Part shown: piece by piece, positions 24,179 to 32,724 of the stretch
Layout of the letters: each line of letters begins with the position of its first letter
Position numbering within the stretch: position 1 is the stretch's first letter
Origin: Limnohabitans sp. MMS-10A-178
Lineage (GTDB): Bacteria > Pseudomonadota > Gammaproteobacteria > Burkholderiales > Burkholderiaceae_C
DNA: 64,000 nucleotides
NCBI RefSeq assembly: GCF_003063375.1
Contig: NZ_NERY01000001.1
Location: forward strand, 496,001-560,000
Reading direction: 5' to 3'
Made by a program: the position numbers and the translations under genes
Notes under the pieces: model-generated
Told to the model about the DNA's origin: nothing
The model's input: only the letters and a program-made list of their open reading frames with translations
The model's database searches: none

Positions 24179-24898
24179 TCATGGCCGCACCCACCCGGCC
24201 TGAAGCCAGTGTCTGTAGTTGGCTGAAAAATTCCAAGCAAAATTTTGCACCGACACGCCAGTTGGAAACACGTCTTGCGTTAAGTGATCGAGCCAGGGGC
24301 TTTGTGCATCCAATTGCGTAAGCCAATGTTGGTCATGCCAATCGGGATGCCGAATAGGCAAAGCACTGTCAAGCGCTATTGGCCTTGTGCAGGGCCCCGA
24401 CATTCGATCGTGTAAGCTGCCCCATTCTCTGCCTTTGAGTTGCACCTTGAGTTGTTTGAGCCGGCGCTCTACTTGTTGCCAATCGGTTGCTTGGTTTTGA
24501 AAGCGCAACTGGCCCAATACATTGTCAAAAAATACACAGGCCTTGGGGTTTGCCGAAAGCAAAGCAGGCAAGTCTTGCAGGGCATCGCGCGTATGGCAAT
24601 GAAGCTCTGTGCCATTGGCTTGAAGTGCTTTGCCATGGCGCCATTTAAACAACAGGGCAGCCCTAGGGTCGATGTCAAAAGTGTCAACCTTGGCAAATTT
24701 CTGAAGCCATAGGCTCGACATCATCCAGCCCGCACTGGCACCAATGAGTAGCAGGCTAGGGCGGTTTTCTGGGTTGCTGGGTGAAGAGGTTTGAGCATTA
24801 GATAAGAGCCAATTTTCAATGGCCAGTGAAGTGGGTGCCCAGCGGGCCTCAGAACGCCACGCCAACCAATGCCAAGCCAAGCCACCCGTGAGGTTCAT
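24179..24898 (-). CDS. Rossmann-fold protein, possible SAM-dependent methyltransferase
   Basis: 239 residues. The segment SLLLIGASAGWMMSSLWL (about 48-65) followed by the acidic strand end VDTFDIDPRAALLF matches motifs I and II of class I methyltransferases, although the glycine loop (GASAG) is short. CVFFDNVLGQL could be motif IV. It overlaps the fliJ stop by 4 bases and is the last gene of the run from the sigma-54 activator through fliJ, so it should be made with the export ATPase. Flagellin or another exported protein is a possible substrate, as for lysine methylase FliB in Salmonella, but this protein does not resemble FliB. Function is inferred. Confidence 0.5.
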   Translation of the reverse strand: MNLTGGLAWHWLAWRSEARWAPTSLAIENWLLSNAQTSSPSNPENRPSLLLIGASAGWMMSSLWLQKFAKVDTFDIDPRAALLFKWRHGKALQANGTELHCHTRDALQDLPALLSANPKACVFFDNVLGQLRFQNQATDWQQVERRLKQLKVQLKGREWGSLHDRMSGPCTRPIALDSALPIRHPDWHDQHWLTQLDAQSPWLDHLTQDVFPTGVSVQNFAWNFSANYRHWLQAGWVRP

Positions 24899-25353
24899 GC
24901 TTGTGGCTTGAGGTTGAACTGCATCACACCCAAGGCATCCATGCGGCGTTGGTCTTTTTTATTTTCTTCACGCTGCACAGCCATGGCATTTTGATCGGCC
25001 AAGGTTTGCATTTTGATGCGCTCGCGCTCTTGCACAATGAGTTGTTCTTTAATGCCAATGATGGTGTTTTCGGTGTACAAAATATCGGTTTTAACGCGCT
25101 GCATCAAGCTTAAAAGTTGTGACATGAACTGACGTTGGTTCATGGCTTCCCGCATGCCTACGCTTTGGGCGTCTGACTTGGTCAAGCCATCGCGGTATTC
25201 ATCGTACATTTTTTGAATGCGCTGTTCACTGGTTTGAAGGCTTTGCAGACGTTGGCGCGCCAGCATCATTTCATTCTGAATGAGCGCAATTTTATCTTCG
25301 GCCTTTTGCGCCAAGATGGTCCAGCAGGGGCGAGCTACTACAGAGTCGTTCAT
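24895..25353 (-). CDS. fliJ: Flagellar export protein FliJ
   Basis: 152 residues, almost wholly a long antiparallel coiled coil (for example QNEMMLARQRLQSLQTSEQRI and LLSLMQRVKTDILYTENTI). FliJ is the stalk-like subunit of the FliH-FliI ATPase complex and an escort for chaperones. Sequence conservation is low in this family, so the position directly after fliI, with a 4-base ATGA overlap, is a large part of the evidence. It in turn overlaps the methyltransferase-like gene by 4 bases. Confidence 0.9.
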   Translation of the reverse strand: MNDSVVARPCWTILAQKAEDKIALIQNEMMLARQRLQSLQTSEQRIQKMYDEYRDGLTKSDAQSVGMREAMNQRQFMSQLLSLMQRVKTDILYTENTIIGIKEQLIVQERERIKMQTLADQNAMAVQREENKKDQRRMDALGVMQFNLKPQA

Positions 25354-26678
25354 ATCATGGCCGCCATCATGTTGCGAATGTCTTCGCGTGTGCTGGCTTC
25401 GTCTTTGCCTTCGTGCATGTCTTGGCGCAAATACTGCTCCATAGATTCACGCAATCGAATGGCTTCATCCAAGGTGGGATTGCTGCCAACTTCGTAAGCG
25501 CCCACTTGAATCAGGTCCATGTTTTGTTGGTACAAAGACCACAGGCGCCTGAACTTGTTGGCCATTTTCAAATCTTCGGGCGACAGCAAACTTTGCATCA
25601 CCCTAGAAATAGAGCCATTCAAATCGATGGCGGGGTAGTGTGCAGCATCGGCCAATTTGCGCGACAGCATCACTTGGCCATCTAAAGAAGCGCGGGCAAT
25701 GTCCACAATGGGATCGTTGGCGTCGTCGCCTTCGGCCAACACCGTGTAGATGGCGGTAATCGAGCCGTGACCATGACGGCCTACGCCTGCTCGCTCAATC
25801 AAATTGGGCAGCAAGGCAAACACCGATGGCGGATAGCCTTTGGCGGTGGGCGGCTCGCCAATGGCCAAACCAATTTCGCGTTGGGCATGGGCCACGCGCG
25901 TGAGGCTGTCGACCAACATCAATACATTCAAGCCTTGATCACGAAAATATTCTGCAATCACATGGGTCATGTGCGCAGCCTTTAAGCGAAGCACAGGCGA
26001 TACGTTGGCCGGTGCTGCTACCACCACTGATTTGGCCAAGCCCTCTTCACCCAAAGATTCTTGAATAAAGGCCTGCACTTCGCGGCCTCGTTCGCCCACC
26101 AAACCAATCACCACCACATCGGCTTTGGTAAAGCGGGTCATCATGCCCAAGAGCACGCTCTTGCCCACGCCAGAGCCGGCTACCAAGCCTACGCGCTGTC
26201 CGCGACCCAGTGTCAATAATCCGTTGATGGCTTTTACACCCACATCCAGCACGCTGTCGATGGGGCCGCGCTCCATGGGGTTGATGGGCAGGCCCAACAA
26301 GCTCAAGCGCGCTTTGCAGGCTGGCTTGGGTTTGCCGTCCAAAGGCTCGCCGCGGCCATCGATCACGCGGCCTAAAAGTTCGGGGCCTAAGCAGGCAGTG
26401 CCCAAGTCATAGGCCATGCGCACCGATGCGCCAGGGCCAATGCCCACAGGCTCGGTGAGTGGCATGAGGTACAAGGTTTTGTCGTTGAAGCCCACCACTT
26501 CGGCTTCAATGCGGTGGCCATCTTGACCAATCACTTCGCAGCTAGAGCCCACAGGCGCCATGATGCCGCGCGCTTCCATGCGCAGGCCCACCAATCGCAC
26601 CAGGGTGCCGCAGCGCTCTGGGCTTGAGGCCCGTGCCATCGACATGCTGCGAGCAACTTCAGCTGCAAAGTTAGTCAT
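25350..26678 (-). CDS. fliI: Flagellum-specific ATPase FliI
   Basis: 442 residues from the ATG at 26678, which overlaps the fliH stop by 8 bases; a longer open frame to 26747 exists but the shorter start gives the usual family length. FliI is the hexameric ATPase that unfolds export substrates and releases them from chaperones. The Walker A motif GSGVGKS lies at residues 168-174. The Walker B strand around LNVLMLVDSLTR, the catalytic Glu in VGERGREVQ and the ATPase alpha/beta signature PAIDLNGSISR are all present. Confidence 0.97.
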   Translation of the reverse strand: MTNFAAEVARSMSMARASSPERCGTLVRLVGLRMEARGIMAPVGSSCEVIGQDGHRIEAEVVGFNDKTLYLMPLTEPVGIGPGASVRMAYDLGTACLGPELLGRVIDGRGEPLDGKPKPACKARLSLLGLPINPMERGPIDSVLDVGVKAINGLLTLGRGQRVGLVAGSGVGKSVLLGMMTRFTKADVVVIGLVGERGREVQAFIQESLGEEGLAKSVVVAAPANVSPVLRLKAAHMTHVIAEYFRDQGLNVLMLVDSLTRVAHAQREIGLAIGEPPTAKGYPPSVFALLPNLIERAGVGRHGHGSITAIYTVLAEGDDANDPIVDIARASLDGQVMLSRKLADAAHYPAIDLNGSISRVMQSLLSPEDLKMANKFRRLWSLYQQNMDLIQVGAYEVGSNPTLDEAIRLRESMEQYLRQDMHEGKDEASTREDIRNMMAAMI

Positions 26679-27714
26679 GTGTTGGCCCTGCATTGTCTTC
26701 ATCTGTCTTGGGGCTTGTTTCGGGCAAGTCCAAGTCAGGCAAATCAAGCGACGATAAATCTAAAGGCTCTGCTGTTTCAAACCTAGCGCTGGCATCGCGC
26801 GGCAATGCATCTTCTACGGTTTCGGCTTTGCCTCTGCGAGCGGCTAAACGCTCGGGTTGGAAGGCTGTTTGCGCTTGCCATGGCTTGGGGTTTTCCAATA
26901 AGGCATGCGCCAGAGTTTCAAGGCGATGTTCAATGAGATCGCTCACCACGGCATCGTCTGCGCGCACGCGCACACTGCCGGGCAGTAAATGAGCGTCTGC
27001 CACCAAGCGCCATTGATGTGTTTTTTCACCGGGCGCGGCTTTGTGGTTTTGCAACACAGCCATGTCGTTGGGGTTGAGTTCTACCACCACACTGGCAGCC
27101 GATTGAACATCCAAGGTTTCAATGCAGCGGTCAATCATGGTTTGAATGGAACTGGCAGAAATACTCAGCTCAGTGAGGGTAAGTTGTTCGGCCAAATGCA
27201 AAGCCAAGCGCTTTAAAGGCTCGTTCCAAGCAGCAGGGTTCTCCTGCAATGCTGCAACGCCTTGCTCAATGTTGACCAAAAGTTGGTTGGCTTTGTCGGC
27301 CAAGGCCGCCAAGCTGTCTGCCGCTGCTTGTTCAGCTTCATGTACTGCGGCTTCTTGCTGCAGTTTTTGGCCATCTATTAAACCGCGCTCGTAGGCTTCT
27401 TTTTTAATTTGTTCTAGGGTTTCGGCGTCCATGCCAGAAAGCGCCGCTTGTGCGGATAAATCGGCATCATCATAGTTTTTGTCCACCACGTCTGTGATGG
27501 TGAGCTCCTCGGCTTCTTGCGCAATTTTTCCGGCAGCCAGTTGCTCTTCAACCGTCCACAATGAGAAATGTGCCGATTTGCCCTGCAGATATTTTTCTTG
27601 CACAAACCCTGCGTTTTGTAATTCAACGGGTTTGAGGGGCTTGAGGGGTTGCCACACGGGCGCACCCTTTGGCAAACCCAATTTGGCTGTTGGGCCAGAA
27701 GATGCGTTATACAA
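26671..27714 (-). CDS. fliH: Flagellar assembly protein FliH
   Basis: 347 residues, longer than the roughly 230-250 of many FliH proteins. FliH dimers bind FliI and link it to the C-ring. The central helical region with ETLEQIKKEAYERGLIDGQ and then VNIEQGVAALQE is typical. The C-terminal domain has WNEPLKRLALHLAEQLTLTEL and VVELNPNDMAVLQ, the FliI-binding beta/alpha part. The extra length comes from a 75-residue N-terminal segment and a 60-residue acidic C-terminal tail with repeated DLDLPE-like motifs. It overlaps fliG by 8 bases and fliI by 8 bases. Confidence 0.93.
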   Translation of the reverse strand: MYNASSGPTAKLGLPKGAPVWQPLKPLKPVELQNAGFVQEKYLQGKSAHFSLWTVEEQLAAGKIAQEAEELTITDVVDKNYDDADLSAQAALSGMDAETLEQIKKEAYERGLIDGQKLQQEAAVHEAEQAAADSLAALADKANQLLVNIEQGVAALQENPAAWNEPLKRLALHLAEQLTLTELSISASSIQTMIDRCIETLDVQSAASVVVELNPNDMAVLQNHKAAPGEKTHQWRLVADAHLLPGSVRVRADDAVVSDLIEHRLETLAHALLENPKPWQAQTAFQPERLAARRGKAETVEDALPRDASARFETAEPLDLSSLDLPDLDLPETSPKTDEDNAGPTHD

Positions 27715-28762
27715 AATCGCCTCCGCCTAAGACCAACTCACCAGAGTCAGACAACTTGCGGGCAGAGCGCATGATTTGTTTCTGCGCTTCTTCCACATCC
27801 GACAAGCGCATGAGGCCTTTGGCATCCATCTCGTCTTTGAACATGCCACGGGCACGCTCCGACATGTTGTCGAAGAAACGTGCTTTGACATCTTCGCTGG
27901 CGCCCTTCATGGCAATCATCAGCTGGTTGTTGTCCACCGCACGCATGAGCACCTGAATGCCTTTGTTGTCCACAGCGCTGAGGTTCTCGAAAGTAAACAT
28001 ATTGTCTTGAATGCGCATCATCAAGTCGGCATCGATGCTCTCCAAGCCCTTCATGATGGACGCTTCCAAGGCAGTCTTGGTGGAGTTCATAATTTGCGCC
28101 GCCGCCTTGATACCGCCAAAGCTGGAAGACTTGGAGCTGGTGTTGTTGGTGAACTGCAGCTTCATAATTGACTCAAGCTCTTGCATGGCCGAAGGCTGCA
28201 CAGTTTCTAAGCTGGCCACACGCTGAATAATTTCTGGGCGTGTTTCGTCGGGCAAGAAGTTGAGCACGTCGGCTGCCACTTGGTGGTCGAGCACCGACAA
28301 AATAATGGCCGTCACCTGTGGGTGCTCGGTTTTGATCATGTCGGCAATGGCGCGTGCGTCCATCCACTGCAAAATTTCGAGGCCTTTGGTACTTTGGCCT
28401 GGCAAGATGCGGCCCAACACAGAGGCTGCTTTGTCGTCGCCCAAAGCTCGTTTGAATACTTTTTCGACATAGTCGGTGGTGCCCAAACCCAAGCTCGATT
28501 GCTTTTTGATGGTGGACACAAAGTCGTCCAAGATTTCGTTCACAGCTTCTTGCGAGACATCAGACACCGCCACCATGGCGCCGCCCAAAGCCTGCACTTC
28601 GCTGGGATTCAAAAACTTGATAATTTCTGAAGCTTGTTGTTCGCCCAGCAACAACATCAATACGGCTGCACGCTGCGCGCCACTGATGTTGGACATCTCG
28701 ATGCGCAGTTTTTCTGCAGCTTCGATTTCTGCGGGTGTTTTGGTGATTTCTTTTTCGGCCAT
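27707..28762 (-). CDS. fliG: Flagellar motor switch protein FliG
   Basis: 351 residues. FliG is the rotor protein of the C-ring that contacts the stator and generates torque. The N-terminal domain that binds FliF has SGAQRAAVLMLLLGEQQASEI. The middle domain contains the EHPQ motif (MIKTEHPQVTAIIL) that binds FliM. The C-terminal torque helix reads FENLSAVDNKGIQVLMRAVDNNQL with the charged residues expected to face the stator. Length and all three armadillo-like domains are normal. The gene follows fliF by 9 bases and overlaps fliH by 8. Confidence 0.98.
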   Translation of the reverse strand: MAEKEITKTPAEIEAAEKLRIEMSNISGAQRAAVLMLLLGEQQASEIIKFLNPSEVQALGGAMVAVSDVSQEAVNEILDDFVSTIKKQSSLGLGTTDYVEKVFKRALGDDKAASVLGRILPGQSTKGLEILQWMDARAIADMIKTEHPQVTAIILSVLDHQVAADVLNFLPDETRPEIIQRVASLETVQPSAMQELESIMKLQFTNNTSSKSSSFGGIKAAAQIMNSTKTALEASIMKGLESIDADLMMRIQDNMFTFENLSAVDNKGIQVLMRAVDNNQLMIAMKGASEDVKARFFDNMSERARGMFKDEMDAKGLMRLSDVEEAQKQIMRSARKLSDSGELVLGGGDFV

Positions 28763-28771
28763 GGTATTTCC

Positions 28772-30667
28772 TTAGGCTACTTTGATCATCTTCTTCAGCA
28801 CACTGGCCACACGCGAGGTGTCTTCCGCCACAATCATGCGCACCAGCGCAACCTTGTCGTCGTAAGTATTGGCTGTGTCCAACATCTCCATGGAGATGCT
28901 CGATTTCTTGGGCTTGAGCTTAGCCTTGATTTCTTCCAAGGTTTCGCCTTCGCCCAACTGGATGGCATTCATGTCTTCTGGTGACAACTCGCCATCGGCC
29001 AGTGCAATCTTCTCGGCTGCCAAGGCTGCAGCTGCAGCTTCGGCTTCCAACTCGGCTGGCGTTTTGAGCAAGCCCAACATACGCAAGACCGCAGGGCGAA
29101 TGACCATCATGATAAACGCCAGGAACATCACACCCAACAAACCACTCTTGATGTAGGTTTGCAAGGATTCATCTTTGTACCAAGGAATGCTCAAGTCATA
29201 AGCAACAGTTGGCTCAAATTTGGCCTGAACCACAGTGACCACGTCACCGCGCTTTTCGTCATAACCCACCACGCCGCGCACCAAATCTTGCATGCGGGTA
29301 ATTTCTTCTTCGCTATAGGGGTTAGGCTTTGAGTCGGTTACTTCGCCCTTTTCATTTTTGGTGGTGGTGGGTGCACGTTCATTGATCAACACAGCCACGC
29401 TCAAGCGCTCTACAGTACCCGTTGCATTTTTCACATGGCGAACAGAACGGTCTAGTTCATAGTTGCGAGTGCTGCGTGCGGTTGTGCTGTTGGTAGTACC
29501 ACCAGATCCTGCGAGTGTGGAAGCTGCAGAGTTGGTGGTTGCCGAAGGTGCTGGTGGCGGGGTGTTAGACAGTGTGCCAGGAATACCGGCGGCTTCTGCG
29601 GCACCGCTCTTGTCTTCACTCAGCGCTTCCGAACGGGTTTTGGGTCCTTTTTCGCGAGTGTCAAAATCTTCGGTAGTCACTTCGGTTTGCGTAAAGTCTA
29701 GCGCCATATTCACTTGTGAGCGCACGTTGTTATCCCCCACAATGGGAGACAAAATTTGCATCACGCGCTGGCGATACACATCTTCCATTTTTTGCTTGTG
29801 ATTGCTTTGCGCTGATGTAAGGCCCAAGGCTGCAGCATTGCTGGAATCGGTAATGAGTTTGCCTTGGTTGTCCACCACAGCAACGTTTTCGGGGGTCATG
29901 AGGGGCACGCTGGATGCCACCAAGTGAACCAAAGCCTGCACTTGATTTTGTGACACAGAGCGGCCGGCATGCGGCGTGATGATGACGGAGGCTTTGGGTG
30001 GTGTGCGATCGCGCACAAACACCGATTGCTTGGGCATGGCCAAGTGCACACGTGCTTGTTGAATAGAGTCAATTTGCATGATGGTACGTGCCAACTCTTG
30101 CTCCATGGCAGCGGTATACCGCACTTGCTCCATGAATTGGCTGGTGGTCATGGCCGATTGGTCTTTGAGAGAATCAATGCCCGTGTTGCCTGTTTTGGGC
30201 AAGCCCTTGGAAGCCAAGAAAATGCGGGCTTCGTGGTACTTGTTGGAAGGCACTGTAATTTGACCGGTCGATGGATCGAGCACTGGCTTGAACTCGCTGG
30301 CTCTCAAAGCTTCCATGGCCGTTTGCTGATCGGCTTCGCTCATGTTGACCATGAGGGGCCGGTAGCTGGGCATATTGATCAATACATACAAAAGTGCAAA
30401 CAACAAAACAGCCAAGGCCATCAAGATGATGGGCATGGCTTTTTTGACGCTAGGCTGTTGCAGCATTTGTTGCACAGAGGCCAAGGGGCCGCCATTGCCT
30501 GCACCGCCATAATTGTTGCCATTGCCTTGTTGCACATCCATGCCGGGCGTGAAGGTTGCCAATGCACCGCCGGCGTTAGAGCCTGCGCCGCCAGTGGTAG
30601 CAAGTGCAGTGCTGTTCGAGCCACCCGTGGCCAAGGCCGGGGTGAAGGGAGCTGTTGTAGTGGCCAT
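28772..30667 (-). CDS. fliF: MS-ring protein FliF
   Basis: 631 residues, longer than the usual 550-580. FliF forms the membrane MS ring, the base of the rotor. Two membrane helices are visible, near residues 78-98 (AMPIILMALAVLLFALLYVLI) and 500-520 (GLLGVMFLAFIMMVI). Between them are the secretin-like ring-building domains, with ARVHLAMPKQSVFVRDRTPPKASV and NVRSQVNMALDFTQTEVTTE. The extra length lies in the first 75 residues, which are Gly/Ala/Asn/Thr-rich, and in a Ser/Thr/Gly loop around 370-400. The C-terminal tail that binds FliG ends VASVLKKMIKVA. Confidence 0.97.
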   Translation of the reverse strand: MATTTAPFTPALATGGSNSTALATTGGAGSNAGGALATFTPGMDVQQGNGNNYGGAGNGGPLASVQQMLQQPSVKKAMPIILMALAVLLFALLYVLINMPSYRPLMVNMSEADQQTAMEALRASEFKPVLDPSTGQITVPSNKYHEARIFLASKGLPKTGNTGIDSLKDQSAMTTSQFMEQVRYTAAMEQELARTIMQIDSIQQARVHLAMPKQSVFVRDRTPPKASVIITPHAGRSVSQNQVQALVHLVASSVPLMTPENVAVVDNQGKLITDSSNAAALGLTSAQSNHKQKMEDVYRQRVMQILSPIVGDNNVRSQVNMALDFTQTEVTTEDFDTREKGPKTRSEALSEDKSGAAEAAGIPGTLSNTPPPAPSATTNSAASTLAGSGGTTNSTTARSTRNYELDRSVRHVKNATGTVERLSVAVLINERAPTTTKNEKGEVTDSKPNPYSEEEITRMQDLVRGVVGYDEKRGDVVTVVQAKFEPTVAYDLSIPWYKDESLQTYIKSGLLGVMFLAFIMMVIRPAVLRMLGLLKTPAELEAEAAAAALAAEKIALADGELSPEDMNAIQLGEGETLEEIKAKLKPKKSSISMEMLDTANTYDDKVALVRMIVAEDTSRVASVLKKMIKVA

Positions 30668-30717
30668 GTTTGAAATCTCTCAGTCGTATCTTTTAAATTA
30701 GCTACTCGGAATGAGCC

Positions 30718-31089
30718 TTAAACAGGCATGTTCAAAATGTCTTCGTAGGCCTTGAGCACCTTGTTGCGCACTTGCAAAGTGGCTTCAAAGCTCAAAGACG
30801 ACTTCTGCATGCTCAGCACCACATCGGTGAGCGGTACGCCTTCGCCGCGCTCATAAGCGGATGCCAGTTTGGATGCATTTGTTTGGTTTTCGTTGACCTT
30901 GTTCACCGTTTGGCGGACCAAATCACCAAAGCCAGAAGGACCTTCTGTGCCTTTGGAGCCATTCAGGCCATTGAGGTTGCCAACTTTGTTGCCTTCATCG
31001 TCCATGCCGCCAGCAGCCTGCGATTGGTAAGAACGAAGCGTTTGCAACATCGATTGAATGTTGCCTTGGGAGTTAATTTTTTCCATCAT
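30718..31089 (-). CDS. fliE: Hook-basal body complex protein FliE
   Basis: 123 residues. FliE joins the MS ring to the proximal rod and is the first rod protein exported. The C-terminal signature SLSFEATLQVRNKVLKAYEDILNMPV and the segment FGDLVRQTVNKVNENQ are clear. It follows the sigma-54 activator gene by 9 bases and precedes fliF by 50 bases, and the run probably starts from the sigma-54 promoter at 32634-32649. Confidence 0.96.
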   Translation of the reverse strand: MMEKINSQGNIQSMLQTLRSYQSQAAGGMDDEGNKVGNLNGLNGSKGTEGPSGFGDLVRQTVNKVNENQTNASKLASAYERGEGVPLTDVVLSMQKSSLSFEATLQVRNKVLKAYEDILNMPV

Positions 31090-31098
31090 GTGTTCCCC

Positions 31099-32592
31099 TT
31101 AAGCGGCCCAGGCCATGGTGCCGTTCTCAGCTTTGAGCTTGGCGAGTTTGTAACGCAGCGTGCGTGGGCTGATGCCCAACTTGGCGGCAGCTTCCATTCG
31201 GCTTTCGGTGGTTTGAATGGCTGCCAAAATCATTTGGTGCTCGCTGGTTTTCACAGCCTCTTGCAAGTTAGACGCTATGACCGCGCTGTCTTCGGCGTTG
31301 CTGGTGTCTGGGTAGCGCAAAGCCTCTGTGGGCATTGCAAACGCATGGACAGGTGCTTCTGGCAAGTCGGATGCCATGCTCATTTGAATGTCGGCAGTGT
31401 CGTCAAACATGAGGTGTTGGATGTCAATGTGCTGGTCGGCACACAACACCACAGCGCGTTGCACCACGTTTTCTAATTCGCGCACATTGCCTGGCCATGG
31501 GTAAGACAAGAGCTGCGCTTGAGCTTCATCGCTCAAAGTGAACTCTTGTGCATTGGGTGCGTGGCGCAGCAGCAAGCTGGCCACCAAAGGCAGAATATCG
31601 CCTTTGCGTTCGCGCAGAGGCGGCACGCGCAATTTGAATGTGCTGATGCGGAAATACAAATCTTCGCGGAACTCGCGCTCGGCAATGGCCACGCGCAAAT
31701 CTTTGTTGGTAGCGGCAATGATGCGCACATCAATGGCCACTTGGCGCTCAGAACCCAAGCGCGTGAGCAAGCGCTCTTGCAATACGCGCAGCAACTTAGA
31801 CTGCAAGTGCAAAGGCATTTCGCCAATTTCGTCCAAGAACAAAGTGCCACCTTGGGCTTGTTCAAACAAACCCTTGAAATCTTTTTGTGCGCCTGTGAAC
31901 GCGCCTTTTTCGTGGCCAAACAACATATCGTCAATGAGGTGCTCTGGCAAAGCTGCGCAGTTCAAACCCACAAACGGGCCACGTGCACGCTTCGAGGACT
32001 CGTGCAACACACGGGCCAAAATTTCTTTACCAGCACCTGTGGGGCCTTCAATGAGGGCGGTTACGTTGGCTTGGGCCACACGCTGTGCCAAAGCAAGTAA
32101 GTGACGGCTAACAGGGTCTACATACACCACGCTCTTTTGCGGTGCCGCTGCAGCCACTACCTCGGTGGGCGGCGCCATGCGCGCCACCATGGAAGCTGCA
32201 GAAGAAGACAAACGCAAAGCTTGAATGGCTTGATGCGCCATTTGCCAAGAAGCGGCAGACCAGTCGTCGGTGGCCAACACATGTGCGGCACCTTGGCGCA
32301 TGGCTTGAACGGCCAGCTCTAAATGACGGCGATCGACGCGGCACACCATAGGCACAGCACAACCTGCACGAAGCATGATGTTTTGGCAGCTTTGCAGCAA
32401 ATCTAAGGTGGTTTCGTGGCGAAGCACCAAAGCCGCTATTTGGCCGTGGCTTAAGGCGGACTGAAGTTCGTCAAGCGTGCTGATACAGCGAACAGACAAA
32501 CCCGCCGCTGTGAGTTGCGCGTGCTCAGGCGCATCTAAAGGCTGGATGGGGTCCAGCCACAGAACTTGTTGCGCGGTATGAATAGAGCTCAT
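31099..32592 (-). CDS. Sigma-54-dependent activator, FlrC/FleR type, with degenerate receiver domain
   Basis: 497 residues from the ATG at 32592. An in-frame ATG at 32616 lies only about 8 bases after the expected transcript start, so the downstream one is preferred. The N-terminal 110 residues look like a response-regulator receiver, but the phospho-accepting Asp is absent: the strand reads ALVLRHETT. The AAA+ domain (about 165-400) has Walker A GPTGAGKE, the sigma-54 contact loop GAFTGA and Walker B GGTLFLDEIGEM. The Fis-type helix-turn-helix at the end reads ESRMEAAAKLGISPRTLRYKLAKL. FlrC and FleR activate hook-basal body and late genes. No partner kinase gene (flrB/fleS) is adjacent. It heads the fliEFGHIJ run. 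Confidence 0.92.
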   Translation of the reverse strand: MSSIHTAQQVLWLDPIQPLDAPEHAQLTAAGLSVRCISTLDELQSALSHGQIAALVLRHETTLDLLQSCQNIMLRAGCAVPMVCRVDRRHLELAVQAMRQGAAHVLATDDWSAASWQMAHQAIQALRLSSSAASMVARMAPPTEVVAAAAPQKSVVYVDPVSRHLLALAQRVAQANVTALIEGPTGAGKEILARVLHESSKRARGPFVGLNCAALPEHLIDDMLFGHEKGAFTGAQKDFKGLFEQAQGGTLFLDEIGEMPLHLQSKLLRVLQERLLTRLGSERQVAIDVRIIAATNKDLRVAIAEREFREDLYFRISTFKLRVPPLRERKGDILPLVASLLLRHAPNAQEFTLSDEAQAQLLSYPWPGNVRELENVVQRAVVLCADQHIDIQHLMFDDTADIQMSMASDLPEAPVHAFAMPTEALRYPDTSNAEDSAVIASNLQEAVKTSEHQMILAAIQTTESRMEAAAKLGISPRTLRYKLAKLKAENGTMAWAA

Positions 32593-32633
32593 TGCTTTCT
32601 GGTGCCTCATGTGCATGTGAATGCATGAGTAGA

Positions 32634-32649
32634 AGCAATGAGCGTGCCA
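32634..32649 (-). promoter_or_regulatory. Sigma-54 promoter of the activator-fliEFGHIJ operon
   Basis: Minus-strand TGGCACG-CTCA-TTGCT, an exact match to the -24/-12 consensus TGGCACG-N4-TTGCW. Transcription would start near 32624, 32 bases before the preferred start of the activator gene. The activator may therefore be under control of FleQ-like protein and of itself. Confidence 0.88.
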
Positions 32650-32666
32650 CCTAAAATTGAATACTT

Positions 32667-32689
32667 AAAACCTAATAAATGAGGGTTTT
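32667..32689 (-). terminator. Weak hairpin downstream of the 765-residue flagellin
   Basis: Minus-strand AAAACC, an 11-base A/T-rich loop and GGTTTT form a 6-bp stem about 35 bases after the flagellin stop. It lacks a long T tract, so termination would be inefficient. Confidence 0.35.
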
Positions 32690-32724
32690 AGTCAATTAAT
32701 CGACAGGTTGAAGCGGGCTAGGGC

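Noticed and set aside
29969..30673. 234-residue plus-strand open frame inside fliF
   Set aside because: Shadow of fliF; Cys/His/Gly-rich composition typical of antisense frames and no ribosome binding site.
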